64,000 nucleotides of DNA from the NCBI GenBank assembly GCA_900618425.1, contig UZAN01040168.1, positions 10,188 through 74,187 on the forward strand, given 5' to 3'. The position numbers and the translations under genes are program-made. Positions 12,001 through 27,000 of this stretch are shown piece by piece. Numbering within the stretch: position 1 is the first letter of the stretch; each line of letters opens with the position of its first letter. Source of the stretch: Echinostoma caproni. Lineage: Eukaryota; Platyhelminthes; Trematoda; Plagiorchiida; Echinostomatidae. The notes below the pieces were generated by a model. It was not told the origin of the DNA, did no database searches, and saw only the letters and a list, made by a program, of their open reading frames with translations.

Positions 12001-15000
12001 ATAATCCGTTATTCATTTTCGATTCGTGACATCTAAGCAACAAGTTATCATGATCCTATCCTCAAACACACTGTAAAAGTTTTGACAATCCTTTATTATC
12101 CAAACTTTAACATTTATCAATTTTTTGTGCTACACCATATCGCAACTCGTTGCGCTCTATACGAGACCTAAAATTTATATGCTTTCCCTCTTTTTCTATT
12201 TCTGTTTAACTGCATTACTGCCTTTTATAATTATTGATTTTCTATTCTAACCTTGACGCGCTAGTTAAATCGACACTGTCGATCTAGTAGCGAATGCCTA
12301 TTCTTTATATATTTGATACTGTAATTATTTACAGAACCACGTTCAATATTATTACTGCTGCCCAAAGCCGTTTTTTCTGCCCAGGCCGTGCGTTTAGTCT
12401 AGATTCACAGGATCGCTGTGTACTGCTAGCTGCTGTCGTTAGACTTGACTCATTCGTCCTGCCTTAAGCATTGCTTTCCTGCTGTTAGCTGTGTATTGTC
12501 CGTAGAGTCCTTAAGCGCAATTCAAATTTCGTCGTACGTTATATCTGTTTTCGTTCCCNNNNGGAATTTTACAAGTAGTAGCTAAAGCGGAAATATAGCC
12601 TACTGGCAAGAAAATTAGATGAATCATATACCATAGAACGATTTCAAGCTCTGATGAATTCGTCACAGTTCACCTGATGCCACATACGGGGCTTGCGGTG
12701 AGTTCAGTTTCCTAAATCGAAAACAAATTTTCACCGAAGAAATGTGACCACTCATAAACGGGTAATTGGTCACATAGATTTTCCTGCTGAAACTTCGCAT
12801 TCGGTGAACATACTGATCCCTGCGACTATTGAATATCAGTATGTGCACCTATATTTATCGTGGAGAACTCTCCAAAAAACGTTTTATTGAATACTTATCT
12901 TCACTGACTGATTATGTCCACAATATTCATGTAACGAACACATCAGTGAAATTTTATTATCATTATACAATTTAAGGGGCTGATTCCATGCCTGATTTAC
13001 TTGATGATCCAANAGCCAAGCACATTGTTCATACGGAACGTAATATCCTAGCATCTATCGGTTGGTCTCGCCTAATCGAATCGTTCGCAGTTTGTTAATA
13101 TCCTTATCTGGCTTATTTCCTTTATCAGGGCAATTTTTTATATTTAATCTCCATTATCTCACACGGTAAGCAAACAAGTGTTTTTTCTGGGATTGGTTCA
13201 CGGACTAACAATAGTTACCAGGGCTAAGCATACTGGTCCATGAAAGCAGGATTAGCAGATCCATTTTTATCCATAATGAATCGTAGCCCTACAGAACATG
13301 GTGATGAATTTGTTGGACGAACCCCCGAAAACGGTATTATTGGCCAGTTTCTTATCTAACGCAAGAAGACAACTAAAGACGATAAAGAAGTGTGTGACGT
13401 TTGCCAATAGGCACAAATAAAATTTAGGTCTGTGAGTCGAGGTTGTTCTCCATCACTGCTTTCACCTCAAAAAGCCAATTTCCCATCGCAGAAGTAACCA
13501 TTTTGAATATCATCGAAATGTATATTTTTACTCCTTTCAGTTTAGTTATTCACTATATAGATATATGTATATATATATGACACCTTTAAAGTCTGCTCAA
13601 TTTGGTTCACAAAATACCTTGGTATTTTGGGAATGGTATAATTACCACAGAGAATAATGTTACATGATCTCATTTGATGAAAACAATTAATTTTGCACAT
13701 TGTAAACAAGGGTGATTTAAAAAGTCAAAAGATGACTGACGTTTATATTGTTCACTCTAAATGAACGGCTCATGATCGTATCCTCCAACTTTCAAGAACA
13801 TAAACGGGTTGCTTCTGCCTAGATAACTTAATTCAAGCTGTTCAATTTTCTAGAAGCAACGAACTAGAACAGCTGTTGGCAGAGAGATCATCGTACAGCC
13901 TCCTTTGGGAGTGGTTCGATTGATCACATGGAGAGATTTGTTCAGAAGACCATAAACTCAACAAGCTTGCCGCAAATGCAGCTTACCTGTCATACTTGAA
14001 CCATGAGTGTGTGCTTGAGATCGGTTTTGATAACTAAAGCTTATTCCGTTATCGGCTACAAACACACGGTACATCTGTCAAAACAAAACAACTTCAACTG
14101 AGCTCATCTGTGATGAAGTTATTCGACTCAGAGCTGCAAAGGAGAATATAGTAAATGCTTAGAACAGAAAGCCAGATTTTTTCAACCAACCACTACGATG
14201 ATTGCAGATTAAAACATTTATGTCTTATCATCCGACTTCACTAGAACTACCCACTAAAAAATTCCTTCAATTGGGGGACGACTGTACCGTAAAAGTGGAG
14301 AAAAACCTAATCAATACAGAACAGGAATGATGGAACTTACACGTTCAGCAATCACATTTGCCACTCCATCCACCATGACGAATTCACGTGTGGAAGAGGA
14401 TTGTTCGGAATTCTTTTGTGCTTTGGTCAGATCCTCGTAGAACTGACGACAGGCCCGATGTTGCGAAGATAGGGAACCAGCAATTAGGAGTGCTGGACAT
14501 CTAGTGATATGCACGAATGTGTGCGTACATGGGGTATGAGACAAATTCATGGAGGAACAATAAGCTGTATTCCAACAATATATACAGACAATAGATTTCA
14601 TGTCAAGCCTTCAATATTCAGTTTGATTTTGCTTATCTGACCTCGGACATCGTTACTTTAGGGCACTGAGTGAATAGTATTAAAGTAATCACCGATAATT
14701 TGTGGCACAGTTGATCTCAGACAACGCGTGAATGAGATTATAAGCGACTAGACAAAGGGCTACCGGATACGCATACCTGACGAGCTGCAAGGACCGCCAA
14801 ACCGGTGGTGTGCCTCTGGGAAATTTTTCCAGTCGTTCGTACGCTACTCATTATAGAAACAGTTGATCTTATTCTTATTATGCACTACGACAAATGTGAA
14901 TATATTATGTGGTGGTTCATTGAAGCAAAGACTAGCGAGACTGCCAAAACTGGATGTTCATAGTTCTGGAGATGTTGCTCAGTACACAGTGGAGCAGATA

Positions 15001-18000
15001 AGCGACATCAGCTTGTGATCCAACCTGAACAGGTAATCCTAACCCTTTGGCTACTTCATATTATTACTCTTTTGTAATTAGCCAATCACCTAGTTGTCTC
15101 TTCTCTATAATGCTTTAGTAGCCATCCTAATGGTACTGACTCTCGTTTATATTGCAAAAGAACAAAAGGATCAGTGTGGCCTCATGTGACAGATTGAACG
15201 CCGTACAAACGACTTAGGCAGCGTTTTCTAACAGCTACAAGCTGCCTAATGTAACCAACAGCAAAGCAGGACAAGGTCATTGTCGTGCGCACACCACCAC
15301 TGTATACACTCACTCAAACTACACTTTGGTTTGGTTCCGCATTTTCCGAATTGCCGAAGTCAGCTTAGTGCAAGTGTGAGCCTGATTCTGTTCATCTTAA
15401 AGAAGCAAGTTTCTGCAATACCAATCACTGATTACAAAAGCGGGTCATTCATTTTTCATTTTCACAGGAGGATACATAGGAATACAATCGATAGGGGCCA
15501 TCGACTTTGAGTGTTCTCATTCAACTGTACACGGATATTTTTCAAATCAATTCAAACGAAGCAACATACTGCTATTTACAATTAGTTAAAGGTAGTCATT
15601 GGAACAGGATGATGATTAAGTGAGTTGCGCAATTGAGTTGGGTCACGAGGCAAAATCAAGCTAGCTGAGAAATTTTGATGATGCCTTACGAAAGTGAAGT
15701 GTTAAAAACAAGATGGTGAACGCGCGTGTTGATGAAGAAGGCAAGGAGGTTGAGACATGTCAGAATCTGTTAGAGCGACGTCTGGCGTGAAACAATGACG
15801 ACCACAAAACAAGCATTGCTTAAATAAATTATTTTTGAACAGGTCGCGGATTTTCATGTGTCAACCAACTATCGCTTCCAGAATTCACAAAAGACGTGTG
15901 TTTTCAGGTATTGTAAAAATCCAAAATGCCGTGAATTTGCATTCGATGTTAGTTGTCCACCCCCCGCCAAGAATAACAGGTGTTTCGAAACATGTGCGCA
16001 CAATACGGTTGACATACGACGTTTCGTTCTTCATTTGTATCTCAGATCGCGGGACTATTCAAATGGATAGATATAATTGCAGGTAAAATTAACGTCATCC
16101 CAATCCAGATTGGTACGAGTGGCACAACAAAATTTCCCATAGAAGATCCATGGTTCAGTGGCGTTCCATGTTCATTTTACAGAGTGTTGTGGTGACGAGA
16201 TATTCCGGTTGTTACTTCATTTCCTTTTAAATGTTGGTCGATATAGCCGTCCTTTTCCTTGTGATAAAGGAAATAGCTATGAAGTTGACTTGACCCAAGT
16301 ATTTGTGGATCCTCTTGAGAAAGTAAACGGAATCCAGCAAAGTATGATCTAACTTGGAATCCGGCAAGACAATCAGTCTATATAGCTGTTGAACCCTATG
16401 AAATACGGCACGAACTAGACCATGTTGGTATTTCTCAAGGCGGAAACTCCTAAAGTGCAGATAAACGGATGTTTGTAGCTTGCAGTCGGAAAATCGATTA
16501 TACAGTAAGTTAAAACACCGCGGTTGGGACTCTTACTCGCATTCTAATTTGAGCTGATATCAAAATAGACGTCAGGACCAAATTTTCCTTTAACCTTTGG
16601 TGCACTTTCGCTGGTTCAGTATCATTGCAGTTCGATTCACTCCGGAAGAAGAGAACCATTCTGGTGATTATATAAAAGTTTTCTTTTTTGGCTCGATCCG
16701 CTCAAAGTGGTCGATTGAATTTTCAATCCACCCAATATTTATCGAAATGTAATGCAAGACCCAGATGTCGATTTAGACGTAGCCTACGAAACATAACACA
16801 TAAGTTTACTCAATCGTGAAATGACTTGTGAAGTCCGTAATCTTGAAGGTGCCTCTAGTTGATCTACATTCAGTATGCTCTATTCCTTTGTTCTCATTCA
16901 CACAGATGCGATTTGGATACCACAAGACAATCGCAACGTGTGCACATAATCTAATAAGTCTTCTCTCACACACTCTGATCTGCCTCTTCTGCATTATTCT
17001 TCTAACTTCTGAGAAGCAAGAGTTAAATTTAACCGTCAAAAAGTTATTGAAAACAAGATATTTCATGTTTATCGTGTTTATTCCCGGAAATTATATTGGA
17101 TTTTATAACCATTTCCGAAATTTGTCAATAACACGTGTGTTGCGCTGAGTGCTCGGCCGTGAACGAAATCGATCTAGATTGGAAATTAACCAATAACTAA
17201 CACCAGTAAAGCACCTAGTAGGGGTCCCTTTTTTCCGAACACTAAGTTTCATCCAACTACTTGCGCCAAAAGGTAACGAAAACGTTCATTACTAGTTGTA
17301 CATTGAAACTAACAAATTCAGTTACATTTTTTCTCTAATATGTTCAATAAAATTGACGGAATAAATATTGTACAAATTATCACGAGAGGCAAGTTCTGTG
17401 GCACAGATGAACCTGCACTAGTGGAACTACGACAAGTACATCCTCAGGCTTGTATTCAGCTGACGTTCTTCATTCTACATAAGCGTCACAGATGAGATGC
17501 TCTTAGGTTTGGGGTTTCGATGTCTCTACTAGAAATTAGAATCCTATTCGAATGAAGAAAAGTTTTAAAATTCAGTGTGATTTTTCACGCAATGCTGGAG
17601 GTGCAAATTGTTGTCACTCACATTCCTCCCCCTCATTGTCGTCTTTGTTACTGATGATTCCTTTTTCACAGACTAGACATGCCAATCTAGAAGTAAAATT
17701 ACCGCGGAGGCAATGTAAGACGGTTTGATTAACAACAACACACATCCGGCAAATCTATGGGGAATCGAACTCGGGTACCAGGGCTGTCATTCGGACACGG
17801 TCTGATTAGGTTGTTCCAACTGATTGCTGCATGATTAGACTTTCATCCATTACTGCCACCAGATGCACTGGATTTCACTGCCTAGCAGTCGAATTCCTGA
17901 TGCTCATATTTACATTAGACTCCACTCCGAGGTTGAGTGGAACATCCTCACACGAAGAGTTGGTGTAAAGCCGATATCCGACTTCTCTTGTCGGTTGATA

Positions 18001-21000
18001 CGGAATAAACAAAAACGAATTCCATGGGGAATTTTAAACTGAATGATTGAAAAACGTCTAGGCCTTAGAGGTTTTGAAATCGAGAGAGAGTGATCACCTT
18101 TTCAAATTACCAAGTATCAGTGTCTGCAAAACATTAGAATAACTGACTGAGAGGTATTTGTCTGACAAAATAACACTACAAGAAAATAAGAGAATGAATT
18201 CATTTTCGGACAGGGTCAAGAAAATCGCAGCTTAATGTTGCCAACTCAATTTACTTTTACCTGCATTGCTAATGATTGATCTAACCCTCATAAACTAGAT
18301 CCATCAACCGATCATCAGCATGAGCGCGCCTTGATTTGAAGTATATAATCTCCTAAATTCATATTACCAAGGGCATTTCGGTGGCATCTCTGAATAATCT
18401 AAATGTGTCACACAACAGGGTTTTATTTCCCGTTTCAGCAAACACAAAACGACCCAGTCGTTTTTGCAGAAATAAGGCTAGGTTCGATCAAAGGATGTTA
18501 TGCGTAGATAATGTCATCAGGATGACAATTACGAAGGTCACACACACACGGTCCCCTTGCGGAGATACATGTGCACACCGTCCTGACTACCACCGTCTTC
18601 AACTCCGACAACAGGGAGAATAGCCCAACAATGGATCTTATCGCGCGCTAAATAGACAGGGCAAAGAACCGCTATTAGTTTGTACCATGGGCTTTGATTC
18701 AGATGTTTACATTCGGAAGTTTTCAGATAATCAAACCCATGTACACCAGATTCCATGTACCCGAGAATCGTTTGACGAGGAATATCAACAGACCGGATAT
18801 TTTGCTCACACGCATCTTGTTTAGATGTTTTAGGTGATGGGGACAAATATTATGCCACGTAAAAAGCCAAATTATCACTACAGAAACATAATACGAAAGA
18901 GAGTGGTGAAAGAAGTAGTGCTCACTGATAACAAATCAAGAACTGCAACCGAAGCTGAAGATATTACTACTCCGAGGAATTGAGGGCCGTGAAATTTTAC
19001 TTCAAGCTAGTAAAACGTATCTCCGTGAACAGAACGGCAAGCTGTGAAAATTGCTGCTTTGCTGTGGATTACTGTTATCCATCCATTTAAACTTGAGGCA
19101 AACACCTAAACAGTGCATAGAAAATCCTTTTAAGTACACTGTTAAGTACACTACTTTAAGTACACTATACAACCGTGTCAAATTCTACCTAGTGAATTTA
19201 ATTATCGTTTGCGAAGGTACAGTGAACCTGAGGCCGGCGGTACAGCACGCACATCAGTGTCTGGTGTGTAAATTTACACCACCGGGTGAAGTTAGTCATT
19301 GGCTACCTTAAACATTTGCCTAAACAACAACCGACGAAACGAACATGAAGTATCGAGGATACTCGCCCATAACCATTTACAACACGTAGTGGTTAGTGAT
19401 TACCAGTTATGCGGATTAGTATTGTCGCATTTATGGGAAACCTTGATCACACGACAGTTTGGATGGATGAGAAAAAAACATAGCATTTTGGCATGACGGA
19501 ACCTGATTAATAATATGCCACGATGTGTCCTTTTGTGGACAAGTAGGCTGACGCCATGTAGACATTCATATCCTGCATGGTATCAGTTGTGTGTATGTAG
19601 GCCGGGGGGGGGGAGTGTTGCGACAAGTCCGTTTACATGTTGTATTTGTCATTCACGTAAACACTACAATAAAAAATTCAATATGTTGGTTTGGTCGGTT
19701 TCGGAGTTGATTTCTTAGTCATAACTATGTCGCATTCTGGAATAGAACACAGGCGATTACCAAACGAAATCCCAACTTTTAATTGAGGTAAAAATGCTGG
19801 ATGAGGTTACGGCTGACTGACATTTTCTCAGTTTCAGACCTGATTGTTGAAACCCCTGTTCCGCTCAAGTTTTTTATTACAATAATATGTTGCATAATTT
19901 GCATTAGGTAGCAGTGGTGATCGTTGTTTTATCAATTTTCAATTCCGGTAGGTGAATGAGTCCATTTATCTGATGCCAGGAAGGTGTTTCAGCAAAATCA
20001 AACGCTGCCAGGGCGGACGGTAAACTCGTTATTGTCTTTTGTTCCTACAAAGCCTATCCTTGAAGGCTTTTGTAGGTTACCGCCATCGCTTACCAAAACA
20101 CTAGTGCTTCAAAAGCAGACACCTATGTGAGGAATTCCGCGGTTTTGAGAAATGATTTGGATAACCGCAAGTCCGTATGTGATGGCCTGCAAACATAAAC
20201 GGACAGCTGTGTGCTTCTTGCTGAAGAAAAACAGCTTTTTTTCCCTTTTCAGCCCCTCCCCAGATACGATCCTTGAACTTTCGATTTGGGAGCTGAATCA
20301 TGAGCACTTTATGTTGCCACGTGTTCAAGGTGTTAGACGTGGTTCTTATAGCACATAATTCAGAACTCAACCTGAGCTTTCACTATTCGAATCCTGGCGA
20401 CAAGAAACATTGTAGTCACTACTGATGAGTCCCAATAAGGCAAATTAGCTGCCTGATATTCTTAGTCAAAAAAGTTTATTACAAATGAAGTGCATGCGGG
20501 GAAATAATTAAATCAAAAGATGTCTTTTTGCTTCTTTTTTTTACTTCCTCTTTCTATTTATTGAATAGACAAATGTACAGTCAACTTCTAGGAAGGGGGC
20601 TGTGGCCATACAAAAGCTGCCTGGGGACAATACAGATATAAGAAACACGGGCGGAGGTGAAGCGGTTTGAACCCGGGACACCCAGGTTACTAGTTGGTGA
20701 CCTAATCTCTTGGCTACCACTGCCCCATGGAATGTACTCAACAACTAATTGCAAATAACCCTGCAGTCTGTGAACTGGTACGAAATAAAACATGTTTAAA
20801 ACGGATTATTGTAATAATGAGGACGTCAAGGATAGCATACTGAGTCGGCTTACAGAACAAATCTTTCATGAAATGAACCCTCTATCGCCGTCGCTTAAGT
20901 GTGGTGGTACAGAAACTCTAGAGTTTGACAGTTCCTTCGTGTTTTGGACCTCGGGATTCCGTTCAAAACAAAAAGCTCACGTTATTCAGCGTTTTATTAA

Positions 21001-24000
21001 CATGAGAGATTGAATATTTTCAAGTGATAATACATGTATTTCCATACTGGACATCATAATCATTTGTTACACAAACAGTTTGGGCTTGAACTGAACCTGA
21101 TATTGCTCAAAAATTACCTGCCATTTAACTGGATCATAGAAATAAATGTTGGTTGTTAGATTATGGAAACAGAAAACTAGTTAATCGCTGTTTACTGAAG
21201 ATAATAATCTAAAACTGCACAACGCTGGCTCCACAGTATTTGCAAATCAAATTTATCTCAGAAGTCCTTGATTGAACCAACAACACAGCATCTCGTGTTG
21301 CTTTGTTCGCTCGATTATTGTTATTGCCAGGTTTGCCGCTTGTCATTTGCTTCAAATTATCATCATTGGAAATCATATTTGGGCCAAACGTTCTTCTGTA
21401 TTCCGTGTATATATGCATGGAAAGATGCAAGTGAGACCATTTTAAATACTGATTTGAATTAACCATCCTTAAAATATCGTTTTCACGCATAGGGGTAACA
21501 TGCACGTATTTTATGCGATAGGTCCAGAGTTCAAATCCCGAAAAGAATGGTAGATGTGAACTATCGATTATCTCTAATAAGAGCAAACATTGGGTCTAGT
21601 ACATGAGTGAGTGGAAGGTGAAATCTGAAGAATGGTCAGTTCCAGTCAGTATCAATTAACCCACACCGCTACTGTGAGTCAAATACGAATCACAAATACC
21701 TTCTCGTTCTCGAAACTAGTCGCCTAAAGCATGTCGACCCATACCGAAATCACTACTTGTTTAAAAATAGCAGCTAGTTGGTAGCGAGATCGGTGTTAGA
21801 CAGGCTGACGATTTAACTACAAAGTTACCCATATACTTGTTTTCAATCAGTCTTTTGATCGACCGACTACGTGTTACGGTCCCGCTATCAGAAGTGAACA
21901 TCTGAAACAGGTCAGTGAACACATACCTTTTCCAAACACTATCGGCAAGATATAGCTTTGTGCGCTTGGGAAAACTCACTTGAAACCTCCCAGACTGTCA
22001 GAAATATTTTTTCGTCTGAATGATAGGAGGGAGAGAGAAGGTAAATAGAACGGGAGAGAGGGAATGTATCTTTTAATCAAAACTGCGTATAAGAAACAAA
22101 ATAAGAACACCTTCCATACATTCATAATATTTACTACAAGTGGGAGACACTTTGGTACAATCCGGTTTTATTGCAAATGACTGCTATACACCGGTATTTA
22201 TGGACTTTGAACACACTGATATTCCCGTATAAGATACGAAATTACATGTACAAACAAAACGAAATTTGACATAAACGTTTTTATTCAAACAAATATAACG
22301 TTCTGATTCCTTAGTTTAAATTCACCTGGTGTATATTCAAATGAATGTGACCAATCGGTCTTCTGTTATTTTCATACTTTCTGCCAACGAGACTTGAAAT
22401 AAGACAAAAGCAGAAACCTCTGGCCCTAAGGAACTTATTGGACCCTGTGAATAACACTTTTGAAAGCTATCGCCACCTAACTGATGCAATCGCATTTTAC
22501 GATGGTCGTTTTGCATTAGAGAAGGGACAATACCGTCAGTTGCGGAGTTGTGAACGTCTCTTTCGTACCTGCGATGGATTTCAGCAAAATTTCCCCTTAG
22601 TACTTAGAATTCCAACCAGTTTATAATGATCAACAAATTGAATCACACATCAGCTTATGAGTTTACTATAAGTTGAGTTGAGGTTTTGTGCAATTTTTAG
22701 CAGATTGTTGGATTTTACCACTAGCGCCCTCTAAAGAAGACCCATTAATCAACTAGCCTGATAATCGAGACCTCTCGATATGGATGCTAGTGACGCTTTT
22801 CAAGCAGACCATTTGAGAGCCGCAACACTTTTGTTTAAAAATTACTTCATCGTAATCCCCGAGCCCCAGCGTAGGCGTGACGAGGATTCTGTCATTTCCA
22901 CAATTGTCAACACTAATCTAGTGTAGGTGTTCGTTGAGCTATTCCGAATCTGGCGGGTAGCTTTTCTAGTTATACGTAAGATGTGGATACACACACTACG
23001 TAAACCGTCGCTCGAAAAACTGAAGGGAAGTCCTTCCTCTGTCTCAGTAGTGGGATAATTATTATAACCCATTATAAAATTGCACACCTGAACTTTAAAT
23101 AGAATGTATCCCATATTTTGCAAGCGAACCCAATTAGCTGAGTTTGATGACGCAAGAGGTCGACGAACTACATCAAAATCCTTGACAGCACTAAGAAACA
23201 CGGAACTATAAGCGGCTGCATGAGAAAAGTCGAAGTGATCTAGACGGGAGATCGACATGTAAGCGAATTCATACAGAGTCATCACAAAGAGAACGAAAAC
23301 GTTTGGAGTCACGAGTTATTAGGCAAGTAGAAATCACAATCAAGACTGCCAATCATCAGCCAAAGCTGAGGAATAACCACAGCAGTATACTGTGCAAACT
23401 GTACGCCCCAGTGGTAAAACATAAGACAAATGGAAGCACGCAAATCCAGTTGGAGTAATAAGTATCATAATGCTGGTTAACAGCGGTTTACGGAGAAGTA
23501 AGTCAACATTTTCTTCTAAATTCGTGTTGGGAGACAAGAGGCGTGAGTCCCAGTGTCGATGTGTTTGTGACATTTTCTAACGGTAAATAATTTTGGATAC
23601 GGTGTTCAATAGTACGTTGAAAATGGGTAGTATTAAACTCATCCTCCCAACCGTTTAATGGGAATTGTTTCCCTCTGAAATAAGTGAAATCTCTATCACT
23701 TTACCAATTGGATAATCTTCAACAGAGGGATGATTTCGAATGTGGAATGATCGAGTTTGGGTGCGATTGTTCACCCTTACCTTGAGCTCCACGAAATCCT
23801 TCTAAAGGACATTTTGTCACAAATCTCCTCTGCTAAGGAAACCCGACTCATTGACATCATGCTCCGGTGTGCCCCTCCTCCCACTCCACTCCAAATCAAG
23901 CGTCAGAGTTAAAAGTCAACATAAGAGGCTACCGCTGGGTGGGTGAACCACTGGTAATTCATCTAAATGAGTTAGCAAAAAAACAGCGATTACAACCCGG

Positions 24001-27000
24001 TCAGAAAGATACATAGGGATACCTAGGGAATCTTTATCTTTGTTATTCCGACTGTGCTCAGTGGCTGCTCTGGGCATCATGGTTTAATGGATAGTCCCAC
24101 AGAACATGTGAAACAAAACAATGAAGTGGCGAACAAGCTCGTTTTCAGAGATTCGTATTCATGTCAATGCATCTCAATATATGCAAATCACTACTTGGTA
24201 ATAAAGCTGTCTTGGAAAAATAAAACCACATCATAGATTACTAGAAGCGATTTCATCATGAGACCGAAAATCAGATTTACCACGATCACATATTTCTTTG
24301 AGATTGCTCGCGATACGATGTGAGGGTGGTTGGATCAGGGAAGCTTTAGCGCTTCCACAGATTGTTTTGGGTCACACAGAGGGTCTTGTGTAGAAGAATG
24401 CCACCACTTCTATTGTGACCACCATCCGACAGCTAACTTGCCTCGATAATCACTCACGAACTTTATACAGGAGCGGAAAGCCTCGGCCACGTCGAAAATG
24501 TGATTTGTTCAAGACAGATGTGAAACTACTACAATGGTGAGTGACTCAATCGTTCCAGTGTTCAGCCACACAGGGTGGTGTTCACGAGTCCATTCGGGCA
24601 ATCGCTTAACGAAGACAATTTTAGTCCCAAGTAGTGATGTTTATTGAGAACTATTGGCATGAATAGGAATCTCTGAAAACGAGCATGTTCGTTACTCTTC
24701 TTCTTTTGTTAATTGGATAGGCTGAACGTTTGATCCCGTCCAATGTTAACTTTATCTGACACACTAGACAGCGGCTCATGACGGATCGCCGTTTCCATGA
24801 GCCAACCCATCCCGCTTTTCGGGTCAGGTTCTGCTTAGTCGAATGCTCCGGCTGTGAATCCCTCAATAAAATATTACATGCTTCGCCCCGGCCGATTTAG
24901 CGGTTTCTCTCTCATGAGCAATTCAAGGATCAATTTCATTTTTATTAAAACTTTTGAACCGTGATTCTTTCGGTACACAGTTTGGACGCAGTCACGCGAT
25001 AGATGTATATATACAGGATGGTTCAACAAATGGATGGACTTCATTCTGCAGATATTGTCATTTTGTCACTTTTAAGTGATCTGAACGGCCGACGAATGCC
25101 GAGGCGTGCGGTTGGTGACAGGGAAATGAATTAATGTCTTATTGTATGCTGATCTAGCTATTTGTGAGAGTTGGCTTTATTTATGTGTGTGTGTGTGTGT
25201 AGATTTCATATTAACTGAAGATCTGAAACACAACACGCAAGCTAATGAACGAAAGATGAAAAAAGATTATATGATAAACGAACAGATATGAATCCACATC
25301 ACTGGGGTTTTTGTGAGCCGAATAATCGGCGGTATGTGAAATCTGGCTCATCAGTCATTAGTAATCAGTTTAGAGTCACTGTAATTGTTTACCTCGGAGC
25401 CTATCACTTTAATTCTCGCGGTGATAAAATCGTTTGAGAAAGCATCAGAATTAACTTTTTCACAGTCCCTTCAATTTCCGACTAGATGAGTTTATGTACA
25501 CTGCAGATGACGGGGGGGGGTATCCTACAAGACTATAAATGAATATTTCATTTCAATAACTGCGTAAATCAGTTATGTAATCGTACCAACGATACTACTC
25601 AGTCATGGCAATTACACACATTCATCTCTACTATTAAACATATCATCCTGGATGTAACCAAATTGGGAAGAATGAAGCCTAAATTTTATTTCAGGCTGCA
25701 AGACAACTAATCCCACCCGGTATATTCTGATTCCAAACTCTGCAATATTCATCGTCAAACACGGAGTGCATTTTCTCATTCACCAAGACTCAAACTTGTC
25801 AGTCACTGTTTCGTTCTTTCATACCCCAATTTATTCACAGATTCACATCATCTTTGCCAGAAAAATCATAATTATGTTGTATTCTTGTGAGCTATCTACC
25901 CGTTCTGCCTTTTCCCGTTTCATTTGGTAACTTGGCGGTGGTAGGTTTACTGGCTAACCCGCTGTGCTAATCAACTCACTATGGTTCAGTCAACCCATGC
26001 GATAATGCCAGCTCCCTATCATTGAAGACTGGTAGCCTCTGGTATTCGAGCTTCTGTGAATGACAAACCGATTTCATTGAATAACATCATCCTAACACAT
26101 GCACGTCAAACAGTTTGGGGGCCTCTTCCCAAATGTGTTCAATTAAATTTGAACGCCTGGTATGGCTACCCGGAATCGAACTATTGTACCAGTTGTGGAA
26201 ACTACCGGATTTTCCTTGTCTGCAGTTGGACGTGAGGGTCGGAAGTAAGAATCATTGATTCGGTACACGATCACTTTTTCAACAGATTACTTAGTTAAAT
26301 TGAGCAGAAGGGACACCAAATCAAAAACAGTAAATAAGATTCACTGATACAAAACCGTACTAAAGTACAGTTTGTGTACGCCAATAAAACGAGGCTAAGT
26401 TTACCCTAACTGTGAAAGGCCACATAGATAGTGCTTGTTTGGGTTGCTACACGCCGTAAAATGTTTCCCCAATTCCAATTATTTTATTCATTTGCTCGTG
26501 TGACGTGTCAACTCATTATAATGGCACGTTCTCCTATTTAATTCATGAAGCAAGAAAAAACCCGTTTAGTTTGACATTCCTTTCATGTAGCCAATACTAC
26601 CAATCATCCGTGTCATCGTAGAATTTGACACCCCCAGAAGCGCAGCATTTATTAATGTTTTGCGTGAGATAAAAATTTCAATCAGCGTATAAGAACATGC
26701 CATCACAGTATGATGAGGTACTTTCATTCAGATGACTTTTTAATTGAAAACAATGAAAACACAGGTAGCTTGAAGAAAGGTCGGAATTTTGTCGTGCTGA
26801 AACAATTTGTAAACGTTTTGAGCACATACGTCCAAACAACGCCATATAGAAATGCCCAAAAATACCCAGCGGTGACTTGAAACGCAAGCATAACAAATGG
26901 TTTTGCGTTTCGGCATGTCAGGTCGGCTTGTTGGCATGGGTGGTCAGGGCAAGGGAGCCCATTGCAATACAAAATTTGTTGAGAGAAACACGAACCTAAA

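Larger units (their letters stand above)
14501..21926 (-). other. NDRG: NDRG intron 7 (7,426 bases)
   Basis: The intron starts GTATGT and ends CACTAG. It holds tRNA-like SINE pieces at about 17755-17815, 20392-20458, 20560-20740 and 21486-21545, and a G run at 19604-19613. No coding piece was found. Confidence 0.75.

Noticed and set aside
14341..14601. Longer version of exon h starting near 14590
   Set aside because: The frame is open upstream, but the available acceptor (ATACAG) gives the wrong phase from exons f or g.
14776..14850. Another candidate linker exon ending in GTATGC
   Set aside because: The frame VRTTGKISQRHTTG is tempting, but its end phase does not fit exon h.
17755..17815. 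Functional tRNA gene
   Set aside because: A good box B but no complete cloverleaf, and the same type of remnant recurs elsewhere.
23776..23830. Candidate linker exon between exons f and h
   Set aside because: A GTAAGG donor and a TTTAG acceptor give only RISWSS. The 21.9 kb exon gives KRTKLYLADSVWK with a better fit and correct phase.
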